This document shows, piece after piece, positions 26,901 to 38,404 of a stretch of 64,000 nucleotides of DNA. The DNA is from Corylus avellana (taxonomy: Eukaryota; Streptophyta; Magnoliopsida; Fagales; Betulaceae), in contig NC_081550.1 in NCBI RefSeq assembly GCF_901000735.1, positions 10,344,289 through 10,408,288 of the forward strand. Direction: 5' to 3'. Each line of letters begins with the position of its first letter. The stretch's first letter is position 1. Below the pieces are notes generated by a model. That model saw nothing but the letters and a program-made list of their open reading frames with translations. It did not search any database and was not told where the DNA came from. The position numbers and the translations under genes are program-made.

Positions 26901-27753
26901 GAAACAAGCAATGTCAAGGAAAATATTTTTCTCATTTTCCTCCAATCCATCATAACTTATTTTAAGAACATCATAAATTCCTGTGTGAGGATTTCCTTTG
27001 TACTTTTCCAATTCACTTTTCCAAATGATTTATGTCTTTTCTATATAGATTTGAACCTACCACTCTTAAATCTAGTGGGTTGCCCTCAGCATAACGTAAT
27101 GCATGTTTTGTGAGATCCACAAAATCGTCATTAGGTTTGTCACTATGGAAGGCGTATCGACTAAATACCTTAAGAGCTTCATAGTCCTGCAATTCATTCA
27201 TCTTGTGTCTTAAATCAACTTCATGCGTAGCTAACAAATGCTCATCTCTAGTTGTTATGATGATTCTACTTTCCAAACCAAACCAATCAAGTTCTCAAGA
27301 TAATGTTTCTAATTGGATCAATTCATCCACATCATCGAGAACTAAAAGAACCTTTTTCATGTAAAGCCTTTTCTTTATGACATCTTTTCCTAGATTAACA
27401 GTGTGAACCTTCAAATTTGAGTCACGTAGGATTTGAGAAAGAAGTTTCTCTTGCAGCATGACTAGACCATACTCTTGTTTTGAATTTTCTCTAACATTTT
27501 CAAGAAAACACTTATCTTCAAATTGATGAGCAATCGAGTTATAGATCGCTTCAGCGATAGTTGTCTTACCAATTCCACCAACTCCAAAGATTCTACCATT
27601 CGTTTGTCACTCATTCCAATACCTAAAAGTGCATTGATGTCTTCAACGGGAGACTCTATTCCAACTGGATAATTGGCAGGGACGTTGAAGCATGTAGGAC
27701 TTACCATTTTTGAGACCACTCGAACAATTTTGTTTATAAATTCAAATTCATTC
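23973..27753 (-). pseudogene. TNL-B: TIR-less NB-ARC-LRR pseudogene
   Basis: Same exon plan as TNL-A minus the TIR: NB-ARC 26655-27753, first LRR exon 25791-26066, second LRR exon 24673-25686, post-LRR 23973-24578. The last two exons are open and well preserved, including the acidic tail. The first LRR exon has a TAA at 25878-25880 and another stop at its 3' end. The NB-ARC exon loses frame just before the P-loop (a G is missing after DKRMV), has a stop at about 27297 before RNBS-B, degraded GLPLAL (GNPLDL) and another frameshift near 27012. MHD and FLDIACFF survive. No TIR exon is found upstream; a Copia element occupies its former intron 1. A truncated LRR product from an internal promoter is possible but unsupported. 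Confidence 0.9.
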
Positions 27754-28210
27754 CTACAAATGCAAAATATTCAAAAAAAAAAAAAAAATCCGAACACATA
27801 TTAAATGAGTTGGAGTAGTCACATGAAAAGATACAGGAGCATGATTTACATACATTTTTTTTTTCTTCATTGTAACAAATGAAAATGGTAGGCAACAAGA
27901 TATGATTTAATCCTTCCTTCCACAAATCTCAATCCTCCTATTGATTGATCACATGTCCTCCCGTAAATAGACTCATACTTTTCAGTCTTTTTTATTTTTT
28001 ATTATTATTATTTTTTTTTTTTTTGTCATTCTCGAATTTGGTTTTGCCTTATTGATATCAAGAGTGTTTTTTGCATTTTATTCTAAAATGTAACTGCATT
28101 TGTTCTAATTTTCTTTTTTATTTATCAAAAGGGGTTGTTTTTGTTTAAAATGTTTAATTTTTAGTAAAGTGGATAATTGTTTCATCTTGAGTCATTCAAT
28201 AATAATTATT
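27754..28210 (-). other. Remnant of TNL-B intron 1
   Basis: Alignable by eye with 6243-6730 in intron 1 of TNL-A (shared TTGTAACAAATG, CTCGAATTTGGTTTTGCCTT and AATGTTTAAT segments). It ends at the left LTR of the Copia element. No gene. Confidence 0.65.
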
Positions 28211-29119
28211 TGTTGACGTGGATGGCTTATAACCCATCATCATCATTGTGGGTCCTACAACATTTGACTAATGCTAAAAGGCCTACTTGTGTCCTACTTA
28301 GAATGATGTGGCTATTAAAATCACCATTGGGCTTGTGATTGATCATTATTGGATTTTGATCAAATAGTGATTTTAATAGCCACATCATTCTTAGTAAGAC
28401 ACAAATAGGCCTTTTAGAATTACTCTACAACATTTAGTGTTGGTTTTTTGCTTTGTGTGGTAGCCGACTATCTTTCCTTTCCTTGTGGGTTTTGGAGACA
28501 AATATTCCAAGTTTGACTTGGACTTGGAATAGGAGTTCTACTTGTAAAAGGATTGCCCAAACCGACCTTAGCTTCTATATAAAGGAACCAGCCCAAATGT
28601 TTTCAATGTGTAGTGCGCTGAACAGCTAGCAAGGTTTTGTAGTGGCTTTGTAGTGTTGCGGTGCAATACGCATCACAGAGCTGCACAAAGAAGAGGATAA
28701 AAGGTGGGCAGCTGTGTGTGATAAGAGAGGGGCGCCAACTGCTTTCTTCTTGCTTTTGGAGGAGCCAAAATAAGAGAGAAAAAGAAAAGGTGCTACTATG
28801 GAGGGAGAAAAAGAAATACAGACCAACCACCGTCCAATCCCAGCAAAAGAAGAGTTTGTATTTTTGTCTTTTGTTTTCTCCTCTGAAAATAATCTCTATT
28901 GTGTGATAGTGAGATTTAGGTGTATTGGAGTTTTGGGTATGAGTGACTTTCTCTCTACTATATTTTTTTACTCCATCTTTCATAGTGAATTTCTTCGTGA
29001 TCCCCTTCGTCAGTGGACGTAGCTCACATTGAGAGAACCACTTAAATCTTGGTGTTATCTTGTGTGTGATTGTTCTTGCCTTATTTAGCCGTAATTGTGA
29101 TCATGTGTGTTTTCGCACA
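28211..29119 (+). repeat. 5' LTR of Copia 1 (contains a MITE)
   Basis: Longer than the 3' LTR (709 bp), mainly because of a 170-bp MITE plus target duplication at 28255-28435. A second small indel (about 28785-28810) also separates the LTRs. A TATA-like TATATAAAGG lies at about 28577. Confidence 0.85.
28266..28424. mobile_element. Palindromic MITE (~159 bp, MULE-like) inside the 5' LTR
   Basis: The ends are long inverted repeats: CTAAAAGGCCTACTTGTGTC at 28274 pairs with the end of the element, about 52 bp in all with few mismatches. It is flanked by an 11-bp direct repeat CTACAACATTT (28255-28265 and 28425-28435). The 3' LTR lacks the insert at the same place, which proves an insertion. The target length suits Mutator-like elements (8-11 bp). 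Confidence 0.9.
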
Positions 29120-29124
29120 AGAAG

Positions 29125-29136
29125 TGGTATCAAAGC
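29125..29136 (+). promoter_or_regulatory. Primer binding site (tRNA-iMet type)
   Basis: TGGTATCAAAGC, five bases after the 5' LTR, differs by one base from the usual TGGTATCAGAGC complementary to plant initiator Met tRNA. Confidence 0.85.
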
Positions 29137-29157
29137 TCAAGTTCAAGAAATCAAATT

Positions 29158-31749
29158 GATGTCAAATATGGCAAGTACCAAGTTTGAAGTGGAAAAGTTT
29201 AATGGGAAGAAAAATTTCTTTCATTGGTAGAGAAGGATAAAGGATTTGCTGATTCAGCAAAGAGTTCACAAGGCGTTATTGGGAAAGGCAAAGAAACCCG
29301 AAAAGATGGAGAATGATATTTGGAAAGAGATGGATACATAGGCTGCCAGTGCGATCCGTCTTAATTTGTTAGATGAAGTCATTCACAATGTGATTGATGA
29401 ATAAAATGCAGAATTAATTTGCCAGAAATTAGAGAGTCTATATATGGCGAAAAATTTGACGAATAAGCTGTAGTTGAAGAAGCAGCTATATGGTTTACAC
29501 TAACTAAATTTGTTGGAGCACCTCAACAAATTCAACATGTTAAATACACAGTTGTTGAATTATGGAGTGAATATTAGAGAAGAAGATAAATCGATACTTC
29601 TGTTGGCATTGCTTCCTCTTCTTATGATCACCTGGATACGACATTGTTATATGGGAAAGAGACTCTAGCGTTTGAAGAGGTGACAGAATCTCTCTTGTCA
29701 CATGAAACGCGGAGGAAACCTGTCAATGATCAGGCTGATGGGCTTGTGGCATGGTTTGAGCCAAAGTGCGGAAGAGATAAGTTTAAGGGGAAGAATGACA
29801 GAGGTAAACAATATCAATCTATGTCACGATCGGCACAGAGTGGAGAATCTTGGTCAGATGCAAAAGATGTGGAGTGCTATTATTGTCATAAGAAACGGCA
29901 CTACATAAAATTCTGCAGGCTGATGAAACAAGACCTTGAAGATAAGAAGAATCGGAAAGGTTCCTCAGATTTAGTTAGTGTGGCCGATGCGGCTACAATG
30001 CTAATGGGCAATGATGCAAAGTGTAAGGCTATTGGACTAGGTACCTTAAAAGTCAGGATGTTTGATGGGATTGTCAGGATACTCACTAATGTTAGATATG
30101 TTCCCGACCTTAAGAAAAATTTGATCTCATTCGGCACATTAGATTCTTTGGGCTATGGTTATTCAGCCAAAAATGGAGTTATGAAAATAACTAAAGGTGT
30201 TATGGTGATAATGAAGGGTAAGAAAATTGACAATTTGTATAAGTTACTCAGAGACACAGTTATAAGTGGAGCTGCAGTGTCCACCTCGGCAGAGCCAAAT
30301 AAATATAACACAATTTTGTGGCATATGAGACTTGGTCATTTAGGCGAGTGTAGTATGTTTGAGCTTCACAAGAGGAATTTGTTGAAAGGTGTGAAGTCAT
30401 GTAAATTGGGTTTCTACAAATACTGTCTGTATGGGAAGCAATGACGAGTCAGCTCTAAGGTAGCGTCTCATACAAGTAAAGGTGTTCTTGACTACGTTCA
30501 CTCAGATGTTTGGGGACCAGTGGCGATGCCATCAAACGGAGGTGCACATTATTTTGTCAGTTTTATTGATGATTTCTCAAGAAAGGTCTGGGTGTACTTT
30601 ATGAAGCACAAGTCATAGGTTTTCACCATCTTCAAGCAGTGGAAGGCGTAGGTAGAAAATTAGACTGGAAGAAGAGTGAAGTATCTGAGATCCGACAATG
30701 GGTTAGAATACAAAGACACTGCATTCTTGGAATTCTGCAAAACAAAAGGCATTACTCATCACTTCACAGTGAGAGGGACTCCACAGTAGAACGAAGTTGC
30801 TGAAAGGATGAACAGAACACTGTTAGAAAAAGGCGAGATGTATGAGGTTGAGTACAGGATTGCCAGAGAGTTTATGGGCTGAGACAGTTAATTATGAATG
30901 CTTCGTCACCAACCGATCTCCAGCTGTTAGGATTGACTTCAAGGTTCCATAGGAAGTATGGTCAGGTAAACTGGTTGATTATTCTATGTTGAGAATATTT
31001 TGTTGTTCGACATACGTTCATGTGCAGAGTGTAGAACGATCAAAATTACATTCAAAGTCAAGAAAGTGTATTTGTCTAGGTTTGGAATCTGGTGTTAAAG
31101 GCTATAGGCTCTCGGATCCAGTCTCAAAGAAGAAGATTGCTAGTAGAGACGTGGTATTTGATGAGGCCTATATGTTAAGAAAGGGTGAGAATGTGAACAA
31201 CGTGGATCCGAGAAAGGGAAACAGGTCGTGGAGGTGGAGCTTGATGAACAACGTTCACTCACGGACATATGTATGACGAAGAATCATCAAGAGATTCAGA
31301 GCACCAAGAAGAGCCTTATTCTTTAGCTAAAGGCAGAGAGAAATGTGATCAAAAAGCACCAGAGAGGTATGGATTTGAGGACATGGTTTCCTTTGCTCTA
31401 ATAGCAAGTAGTAGAGACTCATCATCTATTCAGAATGGCATGCTGATAGAGGTGGAGTTACTATAGAAATGTAAAGCTTGGGAATCGACAGCATTGATCA
31501 AGGCAAAGAAGGCTAAAGGGTACAGATGGGTCTACATGAAGAAAAAGCCAACAGGGAAAGCTGTGTGACCAAGAGGACTGTCAAAGAAGCATGATAGTCT
31601 GTCTCAACCAGGTCCTATGCTCAAGTTCAAGAGGTGCTTGGACTTGAGTGTCACTTGTGGAATGTGATAACCCTTAGGGGCTCGGGCTGAGGCATCAGAA
31701 GGAAATTCGTATTGTTGCGACTTGATGAGTTTCAAGTCAAGGTAGAAAT
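29158..31749 (+). pseudogene. Copia 1 gag-pol remnant
   Basis: Gag begins at about 29158 with several in-frame stops. From 29644 an 800-base open stretch has the zinc knuckle (CYYCHKKRHYIKFC) and then gag-pre-integrase text (VRYVPDLKKNLISFGTLDS, LWHMRLGHLGE). The protease active-site region that normally lies between them is missing: the text passes directly from a Ser-rich linker to LMGNDAKCKAIGLGT. Integrase pieces follow with stops (HSDVWGPVAMPSNGG, FIDDFSRKVWVYFMKH, LRSDNGLEY). Only the first part of reverse transcriptase remains (KGYRWVYMKKK). RT core and RNase H are deleted. Non-functional. Confidence 0.85.
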
Positions 31750-32458
31750 TGTTGACGTGGGTGACTTATAACCCATCATCATCATTGTGGGTCCTACAAC
31801 AATTAGTGTTGGTTTTTTGCTTTGTGTGGTAGCTAACTATCTTTCATTTCCTTGTGGGTTTTGGAGATAAATATTCCAAGTTTGACTGGGACTTGGAATA
31901 GGAGTTCTTCTTGTAAAATGATTGCCCAAACCGACCTTAGCTTCTATATAAAGGAATCAGCCCATGTGTTTTCAATGTGTAGTGCGCCGAACAGTTAGCA
32001 AGGTTTCGTAGTGGCTTTGTAGTGTTGCGGTGCAATATGCATCATAGAATTGCACAAAGAAGATGATAAAAGGTGGGCTGCTGTGTGTGATAAAAGAGGT
32101 GCGCCGATTGTTTTCTTCTTGATTTTGGAGGAGCCAAAATAAGCGAGAAAAAGAAATAGAAACCAACCACCATCCAATCCCAGCAAAAGAAGAGTTTCAA
32201 TTCCTGTCTTTTGTTTTCTCTTTTGAAAATAATCTATATTGTGTGATAGTGAGATTTGGGTGTATTAGAGTTTTGGGTCTGAGTGATTTTATCTCTATTA
32301 TATTTTTGTACTCCATCTTCCTTAGTGAATTTTTTCATAATCGCCTCCACCAGTGGACGTACCTCACATTGAGGAAACTACTAAAATCTTAGTGTTAGTT
32401 TGTGTGTGATTGTTCTCGCCTTATTTAACCGTAATTGTGATCTTGTGTTTTTTGCACA
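31750..32458 (+). repeat. 3' LTR of Copia 1
   Basis: Direct repeat of 28211-29119 without the MITE. It starts TGTTGACGTGGG and ends TTTTTGCACA. The divergence from the 5' LTR visible by eye indicates an old insertion. Confidence 0.85.
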
Positions 32459-32902
32459 ACATTAAGTATTACATTCAGGTAGATCCTGCTATTTGAAATG
32501 GGTGCTAAGAACTTGTATTATGAAGTGTTAAGTCCCATATGATTGTTGTACTAAAACAGAAATTATATTAGATTATGTAAAATGACTTTTATGTTATATT
32601 AAATCAAGGTTAATTAGGAAATCTTATTAAAGGCGGAGAGGAGGGTGCAGGCCCAGAGTGACCTTTTTCTTTATGTTTTTTAGTTTTGTCTTTATTCATT
32701 GCCGCATGACATTTTCGTGTTAAAAAATTAATTGTAATACCAATTTTTAACAAGTTGGAGCTTTTGCATTTAGTGCTTAAATTTGTGAGTTCATTAATTT
32801 ATTTCAAATAGTGTAAACCACTCAATAATTTAGACTGAAAAAAATTCAATTTATCTTTCATTTTCCGGACAATGCTTTCATTCATCTTGATATAGACGTA
32901 AA
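32459..32902. other. Interval between Copia 1 and a gap
   Basis: The first 30 bases resemble TNL-A intron 1. The rest is AT-rich with no ORF. A TIR exon of TNL-B would be expected further right, but none is seen before or after the gap. Confidence 0.4.
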
Positions 32903-32922
32903 NNNNNNNNNNNNNNNNNNNN
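32903..32922. other. Assembly gap (20 N)
   Basis: Run of N. The 5' part of Copia 2 (5' LTR, gag) may be lost here. Confidence 0.99.
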
Positions 32923-35900
32923 AAACTCCAATGAGAAAAAAATTGTTTTTTTATAGTGAATTTGGTCAAGTGGAAAACGATTGGAGTGGGTAAGCAAAGA
33001 GGAGGCTTGTTTTACTTAATGCAGTCAACAAGCAAGTCTTCCGCACAGGCTAGAGTATCTTTTGTTTCTCTCAAAGATACTACTACAGATTTATGGCATT
33101 ATAGGCCAGGTCACTTGTCATCTCCTAGACTAAAATTGTTACACAGTTTAGTTCCTTCCATTTCAACTAATTCTAATAACATTTGTACTGTTTGTCCTTT
33201 GGCAAAACAAAAACATCTACCTTTCCCAATTAGCAATAAAATTTCTAATGCTCCTTTTGATCTTGTCCATATTTGGGGACCTTTTTCTAAACAATCTACT
33301 AATGGTTCACACTATTTTCTTACTATTGTGGATGATTTCAGTAGATATACATGGGTTCATCTCATGCATCTAAAGTCTCAAATTAAGGACCTTGTTCAAT
33401 CTTTCTTTAAACTTGTTGCAACACAATTTAATCTCAAGATTAAAACCTTGAGATCTGATAATGGTGTAAAATTTCACATGGATGATTTTTTCTCTTCTCA
33501 AGGTACTTTACATCAACATAGTTGTGTAGAAACACCTCAACAAAACTCCATTGTGGAAAGAAAACATCAACATCTTCTTAATGTTGCAAGAGCTCTAAAA
33601 TTTCAATCCAATTTGTCTCTTAAACTTTGGGGAGATTATATTCTAACTACAACTCACTTGATTAATAGAATTCATTCGCCTCTATTGTCAAATAAATCAC
33701 CTCATGAGTTATTGTTTTCTGCACTTCCCACGTATTCCCATCTTAAGGTTTTTGGTTGTTTAGCTTTTGCCTCCACACTCTCCCGGGATAGAACCAAGTT
33801 TGACCCTAGAGCTATTCCTTGTGTCTTCCTAGGATATCCCCATGGTATGAAAGCATATAAGATATCCAATATTCATACTAACTCCATCTTTATATCCAGG
33901 AATGTCATTTTCCATGAAAATATATTTCCATTAGCATCTAATGCTTTTCACTTTGATTCAAATGGAAACTTTTTTCAACCTAATGAATTTTTACATCATT
34001 CTATTTCCTCATCTAATCCTGTCTATCATAATGTTGATTCTTATCCTAATTCACCTCTATCTACCCCTCATATAGAAATAGAGCAGCAATTGTATGATGA
34101 TCATTCCACACCCTCCATAGTCCATCATGAAACTTCTTCTCATGATATTTCTAATCATCATTCACCTCCTTCTGCCAATAGTAATCCTGATGTCCACACT
34201 CCACATTCATCTTCTATTCAACAGACAAATCTTAGGAAATCCACTCTCATTAGACAAGCTCATGGTTACTTGCAACAATATCATTGTCAACTTGTTTCCT
34301 CCTCCAAGTCCACCTCATCAGATTCCATAACCAAATTAACTAATGATTCTGTAATTGAGAATGTTAATGCAGGTATTCCTCATTCCCTATTATCTGTTTT
34401 GAACTATGATCATTTGTCACCTTCTCATAAAGCATTCAGTTTGTCCCTTGTTTCCCAAGTTGAACTACAGTTTTTTCATCAAGCTGTGAAGTCATCTGAA
34501 TGAAGAGATACTATGCAGGCAAAACTGAATGCTTTAGAAGCAAACAACACCTGGGTTTTGACCACTTTACCTACTGGAAAGAAAGCAATTGGATGTAAAT
34601 GGGTTTATAAGATTAAACTCAAATCTGATGGAAGTGTAGAAAGGTACAAGGCGCGTTTGGTGGCTAAAGGGTACACTCAATGTGAGGGTATAGACTACAG
34701 TGAAACCTTCTCTCCAGTGGCTAAACTCACCATGTTTGCTAGCTGTTGTAGCTTCTAAGAATTAGTTTTTAAACCAATTGAATGTGAACAATGCGCTTCT
34801 CCATGGTGATCTTGATGAAGATTTATACATGAATGTTCCACTTGGATTTGGCATTAAGGGGGAGTCACAAGTCTGTAAGTTGCAGAAATCATTGTATGGC
34901 TTGAAGCAAGCATCTCGGCAATGGTTCTCAAAATTCTTCAACGCAATGATTAATCAAGGATTCTTTCAATCCAAATCTAACTATAGTCTCTTCACTAGAA
35001 CTCAAGGTTCTGTTTTTATTGAGTGTATGTTGATGATGTCATATTAGCTAGCAATGATTCTGCAGCCATTACTCAGTTCATCACATCCCTCAATCAGCAG
35101 TTCAAACTCAAGGATTTGAGAACTTTGAAGCATTTTCTTGGATTGGAAGTAGCCAGATCAGACAAAGGGATTTCACTATCACAGAGAAAGTATGCATTGG
35201 AAATTTTAGAAGACTCTGGTTTACTTGCTGCTAAATCTTCTAAATTTCCAATGGAGCAGAACATAAAGCTGTCTAAGGATGATGGTAATCTACAGGAGAC
35301 TTATTGGCAGGTTAATCTACCTTACAATCACTCGACCTGACTTGGCATATGCAGTTCAAAACCTAAGTCAGTATATGGGTCAGCCAAGACAACCACACTT
35401 GGAAGCTTCTCATAGGGTATTGAGATATTTGAAGAGCTTCCCTGGTCAAGGAATATTTTTCCCATCTTCTACAGATTTTCGAGTGAAAGCATTCTATGAT
35501 GCTGACTGTGCAAGCTGCCCAGATACTAGAAGATCCATTACTGGATACTGTGTGTTTCTTGGTGATGCTTTGATTTCATGGAAGTCAAAGAAACAGCAGA
35601 CTGTTTCTAGGTCATCTGCTGAATCAAAATATATGTCTATGGCATCTGCTTGTTTAACATGGTTATTTTCATTGTTAAAGGATCTTCAAGTCATTCACCC
35701 TCAACCAGCAGCCCTATTTTGAGACAGCAAGGCTGCACTCCACATAGCAGCAAACCTAGTTTACCACGAGCGCACAAAGCATATTGAAATTGTTTGTCAT
35801 TTAATCTGAGAAAAGATCCAGCTTGGTCTTTTTCACACTCTTCATGTATCTACTCATTCTCAACTAACTGACATTTTTACAAAGCCTCTTGGGTCTGTTC

Positions 35901-35959
35901 AATTTCACAATCTGTTGTCCAAGATGAATATATTGGATATATTTCATCTTGAGGGGGAG
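32923..35959 (+). pseudogene. Copia 2: pol remnant, integrase to RNase H
   Basis: It starts inside gag-pre-integrase ([26 protein letters not shown]). Integrase is open to 34503 ([39 protein letters not shown], then the [10 protein letters not shown] region). A TGA at 34501-34503 and frame changes near 34758, 35030 and 35290 break reverse transcriptase, although its landmarks are all present ([42 protein letters not shown]). RNase H follows ([32 protein letters not shown]), then two stops before the HLEGE motif and a purine tract GAGGGGGAG. Gag and protease are missing next to a gap. Confidence 0.9.
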
Positions 35960-36211
35960 TATCAGCAGTTCAAAAATAACAGTTTAAACTAATTGTTGAG
36001 TAGTTTATATTTAGTTATTTTATTTAGTTCAGTTAAGTTTGTTAAGAAGCAAACTGTTTTGCTTAACTAAGTTAACAAACTCTGTTCTCGAATGTGAGAA
36101 ACAGAGTATGCATATAAATTGTAATCGATTACTTCTTTTACAATTAATGAGACTTAGTCAAGTTCTTCTCTCCATCTTCTTCTTTTCTCTCTCTCATTCT
36201 AGAATTTGATA
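35960..36211 (+). repeat. 3' LTR of Copia 2
   Basis: It starts directly after the purine tract GAGGGGGAG. The inverted ends TATCA...TGATA suggest a 252-bp LTR without the usual TG...CA ends, possibly by mutation. It contains a TATAAATTG motif and ends in a CT-rich segment. The 5' partner is not in the window, so the borders are provisional. Confidence 0.6.
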
Positions 36212-36352
36212 GTCAATTGTTTCCAAAATGCTCCAGCAAGTCCGAATAAGTCTAGTAAAATGAACATTCATTTTCCAACAAAAGAATTTTGATTAATAAA
36301 AAATAAAAAGAAACAATGAAACTTACCATTTCTTGAGCTACAGCAACAACCA

Positions 36353-36601
36353 CTAATGGTGGGTCTCTATTTCAAGTGGTGGATGTTGAAACTCTTGATG
36401 GTTTTCAAGAAATTTCCTGAAATGGGTATTTTGATTAAATGGCTCAAAAATGGGTATTGAACTAGTGAACTGATAAGGGAGAAACGGCATGGGAGGCTTT
36501 TTAAGGGGTTGGGAGAGAACCTGAATTTGTTTTGGGCGAACAATTGTGTAAAGATGTGAGATATAAATAAAAGAAAATAAGATTAGGAGGAGGGATGTCA
36601 T
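36353..36601 (-). CDS. Hypothetical small secreted or membrane-anchored protein (82 aa)
   Basis: From an ATG at 36601, a short N-terminal hydrophobic stretch (MTSLLLILFSFIYISHLY) is followed by a Pro/Gln/Phe-rich region (KPPMPFLPYQF) and the end EIETHH. An in-frame Met 26 codons upstream exists, but it would bury the hydrophobic segment. No family is recognised and there is no paralogue in the window. A GTAAGT at about 36325 on the same strand could be a donor site in an alternative gene model. It may be chance. Confidence 0.25.
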   Translation of the reverse strand: MTSLLLILFSFIYISHLYTIVRPKQIQVLSQPLKKPPMPFLPYQFTSSIPIFEPFNQNTHFRKFLENHQEFQHPPLEIETHH

Positions 36602-36679
36602 TATGGAAGAGCGGGCACGTGAATTTGGTATTTTAAAAAAAAAAAAAATAGTAGTTTCGTTCGCCTCAGTACAGTACAA

Positions 36680-38240
36680 AATTTTTATGTACGGATGTTG
36701 AGGGGTTGCACCTTTCTGTTTGGCTCAGCTGTATATAAAAAGGCGAGTATAATAAATATTTACTTTGGCTCTGCTTCTTTTAAGTTTTGAAGAAGGCTTA
36801 GCCCACATGGGCCACATGGGTAGTGCCTTCATAGAGCTCTAAATGAGCTGTTCATGGTGACCGGAACGCCTTCGGTGAAAATCAAAATCAAAATCTTGAT
36901 TACCGTGTGTTTTTCAGTGTTTGATTTGTCGTTGGGCCGCTCAACCATCTATTTCCTAGTCACTATGTTGAGATCTCGATCTAAGTGATACGTCGAGATG
37001 TAACTGATATCTCAAGATCTTGATAACGAAATCAAAGCAACCATCTTTTATATATTAATTCTAGTTTCCAAAACCATGTAAAAGGAATTCACAACATCTC
37101 ATATAAGAAATTATGTTTAATTAAGAATTGCATGGATAGTTGGATTGCAAGCCGATTAGGGTATGCAATGTGATCGTTCCCGTGGTGACACTCATTTCAA
37201 TAGATGAATAGTATTATTATAAAGGGAAAAATACATTTTACTTTCCCAAAGTTTCACTTTTTTTTTTTCTTTTTTTTTTTTTGAAGTGGCCTCATATATT
37301 TTTCAATCTTGCCTCCAATATTTAAAAATTGACAATGTACCTCAACTAAGTTTCTAAAATTTTCAATAATTTCCATAAGAGAACAGAAATTATTAACAAA
37401 GTGGCTACATTCAAAATTTTAGAAACTCGGTTAGAGTAGATTGTTAATTTTTAAACATTGGAGGCAAGATTAAAAAAAGAGGTCGAACATTGAGGGGTTA
37501 AATGTATTTTTCCCCATTATAGAATTGTATTGAAAATTATATGATAGTAGATTGTTGTGTTGTGGTGTTGAAGTTCACTTGTTTGGTTGATAAGTGGTGA
37601 GACAAGTGGGCTTGTGTCTCGTGCCATGGGACTAACTGTCGGAAGGAATGGGTAATCGAGAGTTTGGAATAGTCACTCGATGTATAACAAAAATAGTCAC
37701 TCAAGATTAAAGTCTTAAAGTTAAAATAGTAACAAAAAGAAACAATAATCAAAATAAATAAATAAATAAAATAAAAAAATAAAAAAGGAAAGTATGGATA
37801 TCTTGCTTTGTCGATAGAGGGTGACTAGCCCCAATATGATTTGATGTAGATTCCATGAGCATACTTAGACACTAGCCCTAAAGATTCATAAGGGGCTGAA
37901 TGAAATCCTAGATCTATCCTATTTATTTCACTTGGCTAAATCACAAGTATATTAATAATGATGAAAATATGCGAAGGCCATTCTTCGTCATTGTCATTAT
38001 ATGATGTGATTGCCACTCCCTTGGTGGCCCCAGTATTTTGTAGGTAATCTTGTCCATTATCCACGGGTCTGGCATAAAAGCAAACCCTCTAAAAAGACTG
38101 AAGAAAATTCTAGGGCTAGTTACCGACATTTTCACTGTGAAGAGCACAAAAAGAAAAATAATAATAAATAAATATCTGAAAAGATAGCAAAATATGGTTA
38201 CTCCAACTCAAATGCATTCAAACATAAGTAACAAATAACA
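36680..38240. other. Interval between Copia 2 and the CSD2 3' end
   Basis: No convincing gene. It contains a MITE (37224-37514). A minus-strand ORF at 37941-38147 (68 codons) has no recognisable motif and is left out. A TATATAAAAA motif lies at about 36730 on the plus strand, without a credible gene after it. Confidence 0.4.
37224..37514. mobile_element. Fold-back MITE (~290 bp)
   Basis: The ends are inverted: GGGAAAAATACATTTTAC at the left pairs with the right end TTAAATGTATTTTTCCC. The inner halves also pair (for example TTGCCTCCAATATTTAAAAA with its complement near 37440-37470), so the whole unit can fold. Candidate 9-bp flanks TATTATAAA / CATTATAGA match at 7 of 9 positions. There is no coding capacity. 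Confidence 0.72.
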
Positions 38241-38404
38241 TCAAGTTTGTTGAATAGGAAATATATTTAAAGCGGATGAAAATCTGCAATTCAGTACAAA
38301 ACTAACACCAGCTGTCTCCTCAATTTTATTTTACACTGATGATGGCTTTGCAAGCAGCCAATACCTTATTAGAGAACAGAGTGCTTTCCAAGCAAGAGCT
38401 GCTA

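Larger units (their letters stand above)
28211..32458 (+). mobile_element. Copia-type LTR retrotransposon 1 (degenerate, both LTRs present)
   Basis: Two similar direct repeats (28211-29119 and 31750-32458) begin TGTTGACGTGG and end in GCACA. A primer site for initiator Met tRNA follows the left LTR, and a short purine-rich tract (AAGGTAGAAAT) precedes the right one. The 2.6-kb internal part is too short for an autonomous Copia. I could not identify a clean target duplication. The right flank at 32463-32490 (TAAGTATTACATTCAGGTAGA) resembles TNL-A intron 1 at about 6780, so the element inserted in the former TNL-B intron. Confidence 0.88.

Noticed and set aside
28661..29022. ORFs in the LTRs of Copia 1
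   Set aside because: They lie within LTR sequence on both strands, are not conserved between the two LTRs, and carry no motif.
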